DNA of 64,000 nucleotides. Source: Syntrophales bacterium (GTDB taxonomy: Bacteria; Desulfobacterota; Syntrophia; Syntrophales; UBA2210). Location of the stretch: assembly GCA_023228425.1 (NCBI GenBank), contig JALOBE010000005.1:48772-112771 (forward strand). Reading direction: 5' to 3'. The notes beneath the pieces are model-generated. The model made no database searches and was not told the DNA's origin. It saw only the letters and a list, made by a program, of their open reading frames with translations. Below are positions 23,837-33,934 of the stretch, piece by piece (the first letter of the stretch is position 1; each line of letters starts with the position of its first letter). Both the position numbers and the translations under genes were made by a program.

Positions 23837-24805
23837 ATGACTGTACGAGAACGATATGACCCTGTCGCGTCTGTGGAAACGTTGATCAACGAAGTGTTGC
23901 TCAACGCCTTCCGGAACGATGGGGTTCGGGAACACCTTGGCTTTAAGCATGTTTCACAGGTCGTATCCGATAACGGATTTCCGGGGTGGTACCTGTGGTT
24001 CAGAGACATGTCGGGTGCTTTTTCCCTTGAAATACCCGAGATGGACGAGATTCCCGCCGGTGATGACGACACAGGGATACCCGGTGTGACGGGAAAAAAC
24101 AGGGAGGACGTACGGCTTGCCATACGGTATTTTCCGGACACCGAGGAAGATGTTTTCGACTCATTTTCCTGGTATGAGCAGATAGTCAGATGCGGCCCGG
24201 ATTTTGACGACATGGGCGTACCCGTCTTTAAGGGCAGGCGTGCCGTGAAAGATGACTACTTCGTGGTGGGCCACATGTCTGTCTCAAGAAACGGTTCGGC
24301 AGGGGTCGTTGACTTCAGTTGTCAGGCTCCTGAAAGATGGCAGGTATATCGTTCGGACGGGCTTGAACTTGCGGATTCCAACGGAACGGTTGTCCAGGTG
24401 CTTTCGCCCGGGCAACGGGACAGAAATGTTCCGGGATGGAATCTCAGCCGGTACTGTTTCGACAGAATCGTATCGGCATACAGTTTTCTTGTGTGCCGTC
24501 CGCCCTCGACGGTGGGCGCGTCCCTGGGGCCGTCGGTACGCTACATGATAGACAGTACCGACACGGTGAACGTCGAAAAAGGTCGGGAACTGAACTTCTT
24601 TTCACTCCTGGTTTCTTTCCGGCAGGGTGATCGGGTTCACGATGCCGAACGGCGCCTCATCCGTCAGGGCGGTATGATAGTAGGTCTGTGGGACGATGTG
24701 CGGACGGTTCCCCCTGACTGGAGCAATCCTTTGTGGCTGGATATTTCCGAACATTCATGCCGGCATGATGAGGGCTTGTTGTGTAATTGTTTTCGGGACC
24801 ACTAG
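23837..24805 (+). CDS. Hypothetical protein, 322 residues
   Basis: The start at 23,837 follows GAGGTGGTG at good spacing; an ATG at 23,792 lies inside the terminator stem and is rejected. The protein is acidic, without signal peptide or membrane helix. Notable Cys/His near the C-terminus (HSCRHDEGLLCNCF) might bind metal. I recognise no domain. It lies behind a strong terminator, so it either depends on read-through or has its own promoter. Confidence 0.6.
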   Translation: MTVRERYDPVASVETLINEVLLNAFRNDGVREHLGFKHVSQVVSDNGFPGWYLWFRDMSGAFSLEIPEMDEIPAGDDDTGIPGVTGKNREDVRLAIRYFPDTEEDVFDSFSWYEQIVRCGPDFDDMGVPVFKGRRAVKDDYFVVGHMSVSRNGSAGVVDFSCQAPERWQVYRSDGLELADSNGTVVQVLSPGQRDRNVPGWNLSRYCFDRIVSAYSFLVCRPPSTVGASLGPSVRYMIDSTDTVNVEKGRELNFFSLLVSFRQGDRVHDAERRLIRQGGMIVGLWDDVRTVPPDWSNPLWLDISEHSCRHDEGLLCNCFRDH

Positions 24806-24880
24806 GACCGTTTCGTGCTGTATTGTTCCCTTGCGGAAATAAAAGACATCGGAGGCGCTCGAGACTAAACAGGAGCTGAG

Positions 24881-25150
24881 ATGAAAAGGGTGGACCAATC
24901 AAGACGACGTTTTTTCAACGATTATTTTATCAAGAACACGATACGGGCCATTGTCGAATTTCATGAGACGTACAAAGAAACCCGCAATGATCTCGCCTAT
25001 TTTGAATCCTTTGAGTCGGCCTATCCGCTCATTTCGGAGAGCTATTCCTTTCTGGAAGATGAGGCGAAGCGGCTGGATATCGATACCACCGGTATGTCGA
25101 AACTCGAAATTGTCAAAGAAATATATGATCGAAACAAAAAACGGTCCTGA
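24881..25150 (+). CDS. Small hypothetical protein, 89 residues
   Basis: Preceded by AGGAGCTGAG, it starts MKRVDQSRRRFFNDYFIKNT. The basic RRRFF start followed by a moderately hydrophobic helix recalls a twin-arginine leader, but there is no classical hydrophobic core or cleavage site. The remainder is helical and charged. The stop codon lies inside a terminator-like hairpin. No family is recognised. Confidence 0.5.
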   Translation: MKRVDQSRRRFFNDYFIKNTIRAIVEFHETYKETRNDLAYFESFESAYPLISESYSFLEDEAKRLDIDTTGMSKLEIVKEIYDRNKKRS

Positions 25151-25183
25151 GACATCCACCGCACGGAGGTCCGGACCGTTTTC
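25138..25183 (+). terminator. Terminator-like hairpin
   Basis: AAAACGGTCC (25,138-25,147) pairs with GGACCGTTTT (25,173-25,182), a 10-bp stem whose descending arm ends in T residues. It overlaps the end of the 89-residue gene. Confidence 0.5.
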
Positions 25184-25369
25184 GAAACAGTGCCGATTGA
25201 TGAGGGAAGACCCTGTCCGGCGGGTTGATCTTTGAGAACCGGGACGCAATGGTGAGCATCGATAGTGGATGAAGGTGCGAAGGTGCAGAGACGATAAAGA
25301 GTGTTTACCATTGACCTCCGGGGCGGTTCTCGCTATATTCCCACTAATTCTGATTTCGACGGCTCCGTG

Positions 25370-25490
25370 AAAAATCACCGGAGGCATGATTTCCGGGACG
25401 AGAGTCGAATGCTTGATTACGCTCCCTCCTTCGTCACTTCGGCGTATCCCGAAGTACGCCTCATTATCGGCGCGTGAGGCATGGGGGCCA
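25370..25490. repeat. MITE-like intergenic repeat, partial copy
   Basis: Has the left end GACGGCTCCGTGAAAAATC, the GCGCTC-like block ATTACGCTCCCTCCTTCGTC and the hairpin GGCGTATCCCGAAGTACGCC. The right terminal repeat is decayed. The surrounding gap 25,184-25,556 holds no gene. Confidence 0.7.
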
Positions 25491-25556
25491 TAACCGGTAA
25501 CGGGTGTGTGATCTGTTGCACCGCAGTCACTGATTCACAAACAGGAGTCCGCTACG

Positions 25557-27716
25557 ATGGAATATTCGATCCCGAACAATCTTGATGCCATTTTTGCCCC
25601 GCAGTCGGTGGTGGTGGTCGGCGCTTCGACCACACCGGGGAAGGTGGGACATGACATCTTCGCCAATATCCTTCAGGGGGGCTTTACCGGAACCCTGTAT
25701 CCGGTCAATCCCACGGCCAAGTCCATTCTCAGCGTTCGAGCCTATCCAGCCATTCGGGAAATCCCCGATATGGTCGATCTTGCCATAATCGTCCTGTCTC
25801 CTCAGGGTACGCTGAAGGCGGTCGAAGAATCTGTGGAGCACGGCATCAAGGGCATCGTCATCGTATCCGCCGGTTTTCGCGAGGTGGGCGATGAGGGACG
25901 AAAGTTGGAGGACCGCATCGTGTCCATCTGTCGTGAAGCGGGAATCCGGCTTATCGGACCGAACTGCCTCGGAGTCATCAATCCCATCCCTGCCGTTCGC
26001 CTCAATGCCAGCTTTTCCTCTCACATGCCCGCCACGGGCAATATATCGTTTATATCCCAGAGTGGCGCCTTGTGTACCGCCGTTCTTGACTTTGCCGCCG
26101 ACCGTGGGTTTGGTTTCTCTAAATTCGTTTCTATCGGCAACAAGGCCGATGTGGACGAACTGGATATTCTACGCTACCTTCATACCGATCCCGATACGGC
26201 GGTTATCATGCTCTACGTGGAGGAACTGCGTAGAGGTACGGAGTTCATAGAAGTTGTTAAAGAGATCACCTCCGGAAGTCGTCCGACCCCGGTGCTTGTC
26301 GTCAAATCCGGCCGTACAGGGGCGGGGGCACAGGCCGCGAGTTCCCACACAGGGGCCCTGGCGGGTACTGAAACGGTTTACGAGGCGATCTTTAAGCAAT
26401 CAGGGGTAATTCGCGCCGATACGGTGGACGAATTATTTGATTTCGCGAATGTTTTTTCCTACAAGCAAGAAAGTGCCCTGGGCAAGTTGCGGCGCAAGCT
26501 GCCGAACGGGAACCGTGTGGCCATTGTCACCAATGCCGGCGGGCCGGGAATCATTGCTACCGATGTGACCGTTTCGTCGGAGTTGGAACTTGCCGCATTT
26601 CAGGACGAAACCATACGGGAGCTGGCCAGGCACCTGCCCCGGACCGCGAATATCCACAATCCCGTGGACGTTATCGGAGATGCTACCCAGGACCGCTACG
26701 AAAGCGCCCTGCGGACAGTCATCAACGATCCCGGGGTGGACGGAGCGCTGGTCATTCTAACCCCGCAGTCCATGACCAACGCTCTGGGAACGGCGGAAGC
26801 AGTGGTTCGTGTGGCACGACGGACCGGGAAGCCCATTCTCTGCTGTTTCATGGGAATCATCGATGTTTCCCCGGGAGTCAAGTTTCTTCAGGAACATGGC
26901 TATCCCGTATACAAGTTTCCTGAAAACACCGCAAAGGCATTCAGTGCCCTTTACAGATATGCCCACTGGCTCAATCGCCCCCAGTTACCGGAGCTCACCC
27001 TTGATCATGATCGGGAGAGGGCGCGCACAATAATCGAACGATGCGCCGCCCGGGGCCGAACCTATCTCGGAGAACTGGATGGCCTGGAGCTGCTTCAGTG
27101 CTATGGCTTTCAAACCCTCCCGACACAATTGGCCGGAAATGAACAGGAAGCGGCGGACATTGCCGAAACCATAGGTTTCCCCGTGGTCATGAAGATCGTT
27201 TCCGACCAGATCATACACAAGTCAGACGCGGGCGGCGTTATGCTGAATCTCAACAGCAGGGAGGAAGCCGGGGATGCCTTCCGCGGGATTATAGCCAACG
27301 CCGGCAGATATGATCCGGAAGCGCTGATTCAGGGCGTTCTGGTCCAGAAAATGGCTCCTGCCGGAGAAGAGGTAATCATAGGCATGAAGCGTAACGCCGT
27401 GGGTCCCCTGCTCATGTTCGGTCTGGGAGGTGTTTTTGTTGAAGTTCTGGGGGATGTTGTTTTTCGGCTCGCGCCCATTGCCCGGAACGAGGCGCATCGC
27501 ATGATCCGGGAGATCCGGGGCTGGAAGTTGCTCCAGGGCTTCCGTGGCCGTCCCGTTGCAGATACCGATACCCTGGAACGGTTGATGATGTGTCTCTCCG
27601 ACCTGGCGACGCATCATCCTGAAATTGATGAGATGGATATCAATCCGCTGCTGCTGCACGCTCAGGGTCACGGGGCGACCGTGGCCGATTGTCGTATCAT
27701 CTTGCGCTTCGACTGA
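25557..27716 (+). CDS. ADP-forming acyl-CoA synthetase, fused alpha-beta (acetate-CoA ligase family)
   Basis: A 719-residue single-chain enzyme: CoA-binding domain (VVVVGASTTPGKVGHDIFAN, residues ~17-130), succinyl-CoA-ligase-like domains, the phospho-His loop SSHTGALAGTETVYEA (His near 263), and a C-terminal ATP-grasp domain (FPVVMKIVSDQIIHKSDAGG; EEVIIGMKRNAVGPLLMFG). It converts acyl-CoA, ADP and phosphate to acid, CoA and ATP, conserving energy in fermentative or syntrophic anaerobes. The start has a weak purine-rich site (AGGAGTCCGCTACG). It seems monocistronic. Confidence 0.92.
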   Translation: MEYSIPNNLDAIFAPQSVVVVGASTTPGKVGHDIFANILQGGFTGTLYPVNPTAKSILSVRAYPAIREIPDMVDLAIIVLSPQGTLKAVEESVEHGIKGIVIVSAGFREVGDEGRKLEDRIVSICREAGIRLIGPNCLGVINPIPAVRLNASFSSHMPATGNISFISQSGALCTAVLDFAADRGFGFSKFVSIGNKADVDELDILRYLHTDPDTAVIMLYVEELRRGTEFIEVVKEITSGSRPTPVLVVKSGRTGAGAQAASSHTGALAGTETVYEAIFKQSGVIRADTVDELFDFANVFSYKQESALGKLRRKLPNGNRVAIVTNAGGPGIIATDVTVSSELELAAFQDETIRELARHLPRTANIHNPVDVIGDATQDRYESALRTVINDPGVDGALVILTPQSMTNALGTAEAVVRVARRTGKPILCCFMGIIDVSPGVKFLQEHGYPVYKFPENTAKAFSALYRYAHWLNRPQLPELTLDHDRERARTIIERCAARGRTYLGELDGLELLQCYGFQTLPTQLAGNEQEAADIAETIGFPVVMKIVSDQIIHKSDAGGVMLNLNSREEAGDAFRGIIANAGRYDPEALIQGVLVQKMAPAGEEVIIGMKRNAVGPLLMFGLGGVFVEVLGDVVFRLAPIARNEAHRMIREIRGWKLLQGFRGRPVADTDTLERLMMCLSDLATHHPEIDEMDINPLLLHAQGHGATVADCRIILRFD

Positions 27717-27969
27717 GAGGGCACGCCTTCGAGGGATCCTCATCGAGAGAGATGCAGGGCATCACGTAATTTACCTTGCAAGTAAGAGGGAAAATCTATA
27801 GCATGTGACCATTTCCGAAATGGAGGGCAGGCTGAACCTCTTCAGGTCCGTTCCAGGTTCAGAGATCTTCGGCTGTTCGAGAGCATGAGGCGGGGTCCGA
27901 AAAGCGCACGTTGTTGTCTCCCGGCAGCCGGTTCAGGGGAATTTCAGTGTGTTGACGTATGAGACCTTT

Positions 27970-28046
27970 ATTGGTCATTTCGAGGGGCATCACGACGAGA
28001 AATCCATGTCCCGAGCAAAGTGACGGGGGAGAGGTCGAAATGACAC
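27970..28046. repeat. GTCATTTCGA element, diverged copy
   Basis: Within the gene-free stretch 27,717-28,100, the segment starting GGTCATTTCGAGG with CGACGAGAAATCC and ending GGTCGAAATGACAC is a rearranged version of the elements at 5,440 and 42,816. No gene is seen in the rest of the gap. Confidence 0.6.
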
Positions 28047-28100
28047 AACGGATAGTTTTTCAAAGACTTTGACGTATGCCGGAAGAAGGAGTGAAATAGT

Positions 28101-28805
28101 ATGAAAAGGTCATCCCTATCCAAAAAACCGTTCGAGAAGATCGTGGAAGAGCAGATCAACAGATGGCAGATTGAACAGAAGAAGAAGTACAAAAGCCCGA
28201 TCCGTCCGGTAATTACCATGTCCCGGTTAGCCGGTGCCGGGGGGAGTATAATCGCGCAAAAACTGGCAGAAAGTCTGAGTATAGATTTCTTTGATTCATC
28301 AATCGTGACAAAGATCGCAGAGAACGCGAAGGTGAGCGAACAGGTTATCAAAACCCTCGATGAACAGGACCGGTCGATTTTTGATGAATGGCTTCAGGCT
28401 TTGGATGATCATCACCTCTGGTCCTACGAATACCTGGATCACCTTGTAAAAGTGGTGAGCGCGATCGGTGCCCACGGCTACGCGATCATTGTCGGACGAG
28501 GCGCCAGCTTCATCCTGCCGCAGGAAGTATGTCTCCGTGTTCTCGTGATCGCGCCGCTTGAAAAGCGAGTAGATTCCTTCGCTCAGCAGTACGAGGTTTC
28601 AGAAAGCGAGGCGAAAAAGCAGATTGTCATGGCGGATTCTGCCAGGAGAGGCTTTATACGCAAGTACTTCAGCACGGACATGACCGATCCGATGCATTAC
28701 GACTTGGTAATCAACACGAAAAACCTCGATTTCGATGTGGCGGTAAACATCATAACAGAGGCTTTCAACTCGCGGCAGTGGTATAATTACAACCTGAAAC
28801 GATAG
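28101..28805 (+). CDS. Cytidylate kinase-like protein
   Basis: A 234-residue P-loop protein of the cytidylate-kinase-like family. A variant Walker A region is seen in SRLAGAGGSIIAQKLAE, followed by the FFDSSIVTKIAE substrate region and IIVGRGASFILP, then the lid-like DSARRGFIRKYF and a C-terminal YDLVINTKNL motif. The family is common near metabolic CoA genes in deltaproteobacteria, but its substrate is unproven; it is not the canonical Cmk. A strong bidirectional terminator follows. Confidence 0.8.
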   Translation: MKRSSLSKKPFEKIVEEQINRWQIEQKKKYKSPIRPVITMSRLAGAGGSIIAQKLAESLSIDFFDSSIVTKIAENAKVSEQVIKTLDEQDRSIFDEWLQALDDHHLWSYEYLDHLVKVVSAIGAHGYAIIVGRGASFILPQEVCLRVLVIAPLEKRVDSFAQQYEVSESEAKKQIVMADSARRGFIRKYFSTDMTDPMHYDLVINTKNLDFDVAVNIITEAFNSRQWYNYNLKR

Positions 28806-28828
28806 GGTAGTGTGGCGGGACTTTCCGG

Positions 28829-28873
28829 TCGGTCAGGAAACAGGGCGAATCCTCTTTCCTGACCGGCTTTTTT
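28829..28873. terminator. Bidirectional terminator between convergent genes
   Basis: TCGGTCAGGAAA (28,829-28,840) pairs with TTTCCTGACCGG (28,855-28,866), followed by C and a run of six T. It lies between the cytidylate-kinase-like gene and the convergent CoA-transferase gene. Confidence 0.85.
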
Positions 28874-28888
28874 GTGAGCGCGAGAGTG

Positions 28889-30769
28889 TCAGACCTTGTC
28901 TCTGAAGGTCATTTTCAATTCACTGACACCCGCGATAGTTCTTTTGTCAATATCGAACCCTCCTTTTTCAAAAACATGCAACATGGGAAGGTTGTCTGAA
29001 AAAACCTCCGCGGTGAACCCGATAAGTCCCTGGCGCTTGGCCAGGTAGGTCAGATACGAGAGCAACTCCGTGCCGATGCCCTTGTTTTGATAGTTATCTC
29101 CGACGGTAAAGGCGACCTCCGCTGTGTGTGTATCAGGATCAATAAAAAATCGACCGACACCGACAATCACTTCTCTGCCCGGTTCTCCGAGAACGGCAAG
29201 TATTGCCGCTTCCCTGGAATAATCAATCACGACAAATTCCTGGAGCTGTTCATGAGGTATATTAGTCCGGACAGTCATGAATCTCCGGCTGAGGCTGTTT
29301 TCCGACAGGGAATAAATAAAGTCCTTGAGCAGGTCTTCGTCACTGATTTTTATTGGCCTGAAACGGACTTCAAGACCTGACTTCGTCGTCCTGCGCGTTT
29401 CAAGTTCTGCGGGATAGATGCCCTTTTCTCCAGGAATGAATGCCTGGTCTCTGTAAATCAAGCCGGCTTTTTTGGCTTCGGAAACGAGCCACGGCCTGAA
29501 CTTCGGATGGGCGATGGCGATGAGGTCCATTGCCCGTTCCCGAATGCTTTTCCCGTGGAGGTAGGCTATTCCGTACTCAGTGACAACATAATGGACATCT
29601 CCCCGTATGAGGGTGGCGCTGGCTCCTTCTCCCAGAAACGGTACAATCCGTGACAGTGTTTCTTGCCTTGCCGTGGATTTGAGGGTCAGGATGGTTTTCC
29701 CTCTTTTTGACAGAGGAATTCCCCTCATGAAATCCGCCTGCCCCCCCACACCGCTGTGGGATGTCTTGCCGATGGATTCAGCCGTTGCCTGGCCGGTAAG
29801 ATCAATCTCCAGCGCGCTGTTGATAGCCGCCATGTTGCTGTGTTGGGAGATGATGAGGGGATTGTTGGTGTAGTCGATAGGACGGAACTCAATGGACGGG
29901 TTATCATGAAGATACCGATAGGTGTCACGCTTGCCCATACAGAATGTCGCAACGGTTTTGCCCCTGTCTATGCTTTTGCGCGAATTGTCGATAACATTGC
30001 GTTTCATAAGTTCCACGATTCCATCACTGATAAGCTCCGTATGAACGCCCAGATGTTTTTTCTCTAAAAGATTGGCGAGGATGGCGTTGGGAATGCTTCC
30101 GTAGCCCACCTGGATCGTATCACCGTCCTCAATGAGACGTGCTACGTTTCTCCCGATTCTCTGAGCGATCTCGCTGTCGGCCTGAGGCACATACTCGAGC
30201 AGTTCCTCGTCGTAGGCTACGGCGAAATCAATGTCATCGATGTGAATAAACGTGTCACCGTGTATTCGAGGCATATGGGAATTAATCTGTGCGATTACAA
30301 CGGGCGCGTTCCTTACGGCGGACATTACAATGTCCACGCTTATTCCGAGACTCATGAAGCCGTGTATATCCGGCGGGGACGTCTGTATAAGGGCGACATC
30401 AATCTTGACAAGTCCCTCGCTCATGAGTTGGGGGACCTGGAAGAGAAAAATGGGGGTATAGTCCGCCAGTCCCGTATTGACGGCAGTACGTGTACTCTCG
30501 CCGATAAAGAAGGAATTGTGGCGGAAGTTTTGCTTGTATTTTTCCTGCGCGTAGGGGGCGACACCCAGCGTTCTTACGTGGATCACTTCCGCGTCGACAA
30601 AAGCCTTGGGCTTCGAGTCGACATAACTGATCAGGCTCTGGACAAGATACTGAGGCTCGGCACAGGCGGAGCCTATGAAAATGGTGTTACCTCTGTGAAT
30701 ATGGCTGAAAATTTTATCAATACTGTCAAATTTTTCAGGGCACGTATTACACCAATGGTCCAATGGCAT
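28889..30769 (-). CDS. Acetyl-CoA hydrolase/CoA-transferase fused to GNAT domain
   Basis: A 626-residue two-part protein. Residues ~10-450 are a family I-type CoA transferase: IQVGYGSIPNAILANL, the Glu-bearing HTELISDGIVEL, SHSGVGGQADFMRG and YVVTEYGIAYLHGK. From about residue 465 there is a GNAT acetyltransferase domain with VGDNYQNKGIGTELLSYL. The transferase probably moves CoA between short-chain acids; the GNAT domain could acetylate a protein lysine or regulate the enzyme. The fusion is known in anaerobic bacteria, but its purpose is not established. Confidence 0.9.
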   Translation of the reverse strand: MPLDHWCNTCPEKFDSIDKIFSHIHRGNTIFIGSACAEPQYLVQSLISYVDSKPKAFVDAEVIHVRTLGVAPYAQEKYKQNFRHNSFFIGESTRTAVNTGLADYTPIFLFQVPQLMSEGLVKIDVALIQTSPPDIHGFMSLGISVDIVMSAVRNAPVVIAQINSHMPRIHGDTFIHIDDIDFAVAYDEELLEYVPQADSEIAQRIGRNVARLIEDGDTIQVGYGSIPNAILANLLEKKHLGVHTELISDGIVELMKRNVIDNSRKSIDRGKTVATFCMGKRDTYRYLHDNPSIEFRPIDYTNNPLIISQHSNMAAINSALEIDLTGQATAESIGKTSHSGVGGQADFMRGIPLSKRGKTILTLKSTARQETLSRIVPFLGEGASATLIRGDVHYVVTEYGIAYLHGKSIRERAMDLIAIAHPKFRPWLVSEAKKAGLIYRDQAFIPGEKGIYPAELETRRTTKSGLEVRFRPIKISDEDLLKDFIYSLSENSLSRRFMTVRTNIPHEQLQEFVVIDYSREAAILAVLGEPGREVIVGVGRFFIDPDTHTAEVAFTVGDNYQNKGIGTELLSYLTYLAKRQGLIGFTAEVFSDNLPMLHVFEKGGFDIDKRTIAGVSELKMTFRDKV

Positions 30770-31736
30770 GTCGAAATTTCCTTTTCAGAAACCTTGCTGG
30801 TACATATGTCCGACCCTTCTTCAGGCATCCATGAGGGTACTGAAGAATGTAACTTTCCATATCTTCATTATCTTACACACTTTTTAAAGTCCGTCAATTG
30901 TTAGTTTTTCAGGCATTTTTTCTTGACAAAAGTTTCCTGACAGGTCTCAAGTACGAACATGTGATCGCTGATGTTGCCGGGATGTAACGAGCGGGAATCA
31001 CCATGTTTCACATCACCACCCAGCCGACCTTCACACTCGTGCTCTTGACGTAACGGTATCGACCCTTCTGGAGGAAGAGAGCTCAGTCATTCCCATATCG
31101 TTAGTTAAAAAACCAGCGTCAACTGATTGTTCGGGACGGAGCACGTTTCGGCTATTCCTATGAAGCCGTGGCCCACAAATTCTCGGATAAGGTGATGGAG
31201 CCTTTCGTTATCACTCTTCCCCGAAAGGCCAAGCGACGAACCCTATTGCTCCTCGAAATGACAAAATGAAAGGTCTCCCTTTAAGAGTCGTGCAAGCAAG
31301 GCGCATACGCCTTGAGGAATGAGGCGTACATTTGAGTGCGCCTCAGGCACGAAGGATGCTTGCAACGCAACATCCGGTTAGAGAGCCGGAGGTCATGCCT
31401 CCGGTACCATTTTACGAAGCCGTCAAATAGTACTCTACGGTGGATCGTGCCCGAATGATAGTTTCGATCCACGCCATAGAGCGTTTTTATGTCAGAAAAA
31501 AGCTCTGTAGTCAAGTCATGCCGAATGGCACAGTTGATAAAAAATAGCTTGTGAATACAGGTACAATAATGCATAGTACACAGATATTCGGGGGGTTGAG
31601 ATTTCAACTCAAAACGGACGCCCCCACCGGGAATGGTCCGGCGATTCGTGCCCCTTCGTCTGGAACAAGGAACGACATCGGGTAGCCGCGCCGCCCGACT
31701 TTTCGTTGGATTCAAACACCGAATCGGGAAAGGAGA
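30770..31736. other. Gene-poor intergenic region
   Basis: No convincing gene in 967 bases. A short open stretch at 31,112-31,250 (+) reads QLIVRDGARFGYSYEAVAHK and onward without a start codon, and may be a remnant. It runs into a GTCATTTCGA element half (CTCCTCGAAATGACAAAATG near 31,250) and then a MITE-like repeat. Confidence 0.4.
31280..31428. repeat. MITE-like intergenic repeat copy
   Basis: Contains GGCGCATACGCCTTGAGGAATGAGGCGTAC in its left part and ends GGTACCATTTTACGAAGCCGTCA, the conserved terminal inverted repeat of the family. Confidence 0.7.
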
Positions 31737-33194
31737 ATGAAGATGAACAATGGAACGAAGAAACTGACAACAGCTTCCGGGGCGCCCGTCGCGGACAATC
31801 AAAATGTGATGACCGCCGGTCCCCGGGGGCCGCAGCTGCTTCAGGATGTCTGGTTTCTGGAGAAACTGGCCCACTTCGATCGCGAGGTCATACCCGAGCG
31901 ACGTATGCACGCAAAGGGGTCGGGCGCCTACGGCGTCTTCACGGTAACCCACGACATTACCCGCTACACCAAGGCCAGGATAATGTCGGAGGTCGGCAAG
32001 AAAACCGAGCTCTTTCTGCGTTTTTCGACAGTGGCCGGCGAGCGTGGAGCAGCTGACGCCGAACGTGACATTCGCGGCACAGCCATCAAGTTTTATACCG
32101 AAGAAGGCAACTGGGATTTGGTCGGCAACAATACACCGGTCTTTTTTTTGCGCGATCCGTTGCGCTTCCCCGGCCTTAACCGCGCGGTGAAGCGTGATCC
32201 GCGTACCAACCTGCGCAGCGCCAGGAACAACTGGGATTTCTGGACCTCGCTTCCTGAAGCCTTGCACCAGATCACCATTACCATGAGCGATCGCGGCATA
32301 CCGTTGAGCTACCGCCACATGCACATGTTCGGCAGCCATACCTTCAGCATGATAAATGCGCAAAACGAACGTTTCTGGGTTAAATTCCACTTCCGCACCC
32401 GGCAGGGTATAAAAAACCTGACCGATGCCGAGGCTGAGGCAGTGATCGGCACGTGCCGCGAGAGTCATCAGCGCGACCTCTATGAAGCGATCGAGGACAA
32501 GGATTTTCCGAGCTGGACGATGTTTATTCAGGTGATGCCCGAGAAAGATGCGGCCGGGATGCCATACAACCCGTTCGACCTGACCAAGGTCTGGTACCAC
32601 AAGGATTACCCGCTTATCGAGGTCGGTACTCTCGAACTGAACAGGAACCCCGAAAACTACTTTGCCGAGGTTGAACAGTCGGCCTTCAACCCCGCTAATA
32701 TTGTGCCCGGCATCGGTTTCTCACCGGACAAGATGTTGCAGGGAAGGCTCTTCTCCTATGGCGATGCCCAGCGCTACCGTCTCGGCGTCAACCATCACCA
32801 GATTCCTGTCAATGCGCCGCGCTGCACAACGAACATCTACCATCGTGACGGTTCCATGCGCGTCGACGGCAACCAGGGAAGTAGATTGGGGTATGACCCG
32901 AACAGCTATGGCGAATGGCAAGACCAGCCCGAATTCCGGGAACCGCCTCTGGCACTGGATGGAGCCGCGGACCACTATCCCCAGGACGACGATTATTATA
33001 CGCAGCCGGGCAAGCTCTTCCGCCTGATGAATGCCGGGCAGCAACAGGCGCTTTTCGATAATACGGCCCGGGCCATGGGCGATGCGCCCACGGAGATCAA
33101 GATCCGCCATATTGGTAACTGCCTCAAAGCTGACCCTGCCTATGGCGAAGGTGTAGCCGACGCGTTGGGCATCGCGATGAGCGAAACGAAATGA
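31737..33194 (+). CDS. katA: Monofunctional haem catalase
   Basis: A clade-3 small-subunit catalase of about 485 residues that splits hydrogen peroxide. Active-site His lies in [19 protein letters not shown], the Asn region in RDPLRFPGL...[10 protein letters not shown], and the haem-ligand Tyr in [14 protein letters not shown]. Two ATGs lie six bases apart; AGGAG is better spaced for the one at 31,743. Complete length and motifs indicate an active enzyme, useful for oxygen tolerance in an anaerobe. It stands alone between repeats. Confidence 0.95.
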   Translation: MKMNNGTKKLTTASGAPVADNQNVMTAGPRGPQLLQDVWFLEKLAHFDREVIPERRMHAKGSGAYGVFTVTHDITRYTKARIMSEVGKKTELFLRFSTVAGERGAADAERDIRGTAIKFYTEEGNWDLVGNNTPVFFLRDPLRFPGLNRAVKRDPRTNLRSARNNWDFWTSLPEALHQITITMSDRGIPLSYRHMHMFGSHTFSMINAQNERFWVKFHFRTRQGIKNLTDAEAEAVIGTCRESHQRDLYEAIEDKDFPSWTMFIQVMPEKDAAGMPYNPFDLTKVWYHKDYPLIEVGTLELNRNPENYFAEVEQSAFNPANIVPGIGFSPDKMLQGRLFSYGDAQRYRLGVNHHQIPVNAPRCTTNIYHRDGSMRVDGNQGSRLGYDPNSYGEWQDQPEFREPPLALDGAADHYPQDDDYYTQPGKLFRLMNAGQQQALFDNTARAMGDAPTEIKIRHIGNCLKADPAYGEGVADALGIAMSETK

Positions 33195-33238
33195 TACCGT
33201 GATGTGATCACGACGACGTCTTCGTACAAAGCGTCACA

Positions 33239-33440
33239 GCCCGCCTCCGGCGGGCCTGTATCACAAAACTAACGTGCTATAAGCGCGGGCATCGTTGAGT
33301 AGGAAAGTGTCCGATAGAGAAGGGTGTTACAAAAAGTCCTCGAGGCACGGCGCGCGCATTCTGATCACTGAGGCGTATCGTGGGGTACGTCTCAGTGACC
33401 AGGAGGAACAACGGCCGCGGTAAAACACGAACATGAGAGA
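33239..33440. repeat. Stem-loop plus MITE-like repeat copy
   Basis: GCCCGCC/GGCGGGC (33,239-33,255) forms a tight hairpin after the catalase gene, without a T-run. From 33,330 there is a further repeat copy in the opposite orientation, with CGAGGCACGGCGCGCGCATTC and the hairpin GAGGCGTATCGTGGGGTACGTCTC. Confidence 0.55.
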
Positions 33441-33458
33441 AACGTACGTGGCGCATAC

Positions 33459-33890
33459 TTACGTCAGGAACCATCCATCCTCGTCCGATGTTTCCTTTGG
33501 AACATGAGGAAGTCCAAGCACCATGTGCATCTTCTCAAGCAGATTGTTGACGTTGATCGGTTTGGCAATAAACATTCTGTTGCCCAGCATCCCATCACTG
33601 TCTTTAATCTCTGAATCCTTCACAATCGCGGTAACGAAGATAATGGGAATCGAGGCTGTCCGGGGGTTTTCCAGCAGTTCCTCAGCAACTACAGAGCCGG
33701 ACATACCAGGCATCATAATATCGAGGAGAATAACATCCGGGTTTTCTTTTTTTGCCAGACTAACTGCCTTTCTGCCGTCGGTGGCGGTCATTACCTTGAA
33801 ATTAGTCATCGCCTTGATCGCCTGCTTCGTAAGAGAGCAAAAATCTTCTTCATCATCGACTACGAGAACCTTCCTCACTTTTTCCGACAT
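33459..33890 (-). CDS. Single-domain response regulator (CheY-like)
   Basis: A receiver-only protein of 143 residues. It has VLVVDDEEDF (acidic pocket), the phospho-acceptor Asp in PDVILLDIMMPGMSG, the Thr switch in IIFVTAI and Lys-Pro in FIAKPINV. No output domain is present, so it probably works in a phosphorelay or by protein contact. It lies 44 bases after another receiver gene and downstream of a multi-PAS histidine kinase. Confidence 0.9.
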   Translation of the reverse strand: MSEKVRKVLVVDDEEDFCSLTKQAIKAMTNFKVMTATDGRKAVSLAKKENPDVILLDIMMPGMSGSVVAEELLENPRTASIPIIFVTAIVKDSEIKDSDGMLGNRMFIAKPINVNNLLEKMHMVLGLPHVPKETSDEDGWFLT

Positions 33891-33934
33891 GGTACACCTC
33901 CATCACATCAGGTAGCATCCCTGGTAATTGCCTC

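Noticed and set aside
31281..32600. A 439-codon open frame on the minus strand
   Set aside because: It is antisense to the catalase gene and a repeat and has no protein-like motifs.
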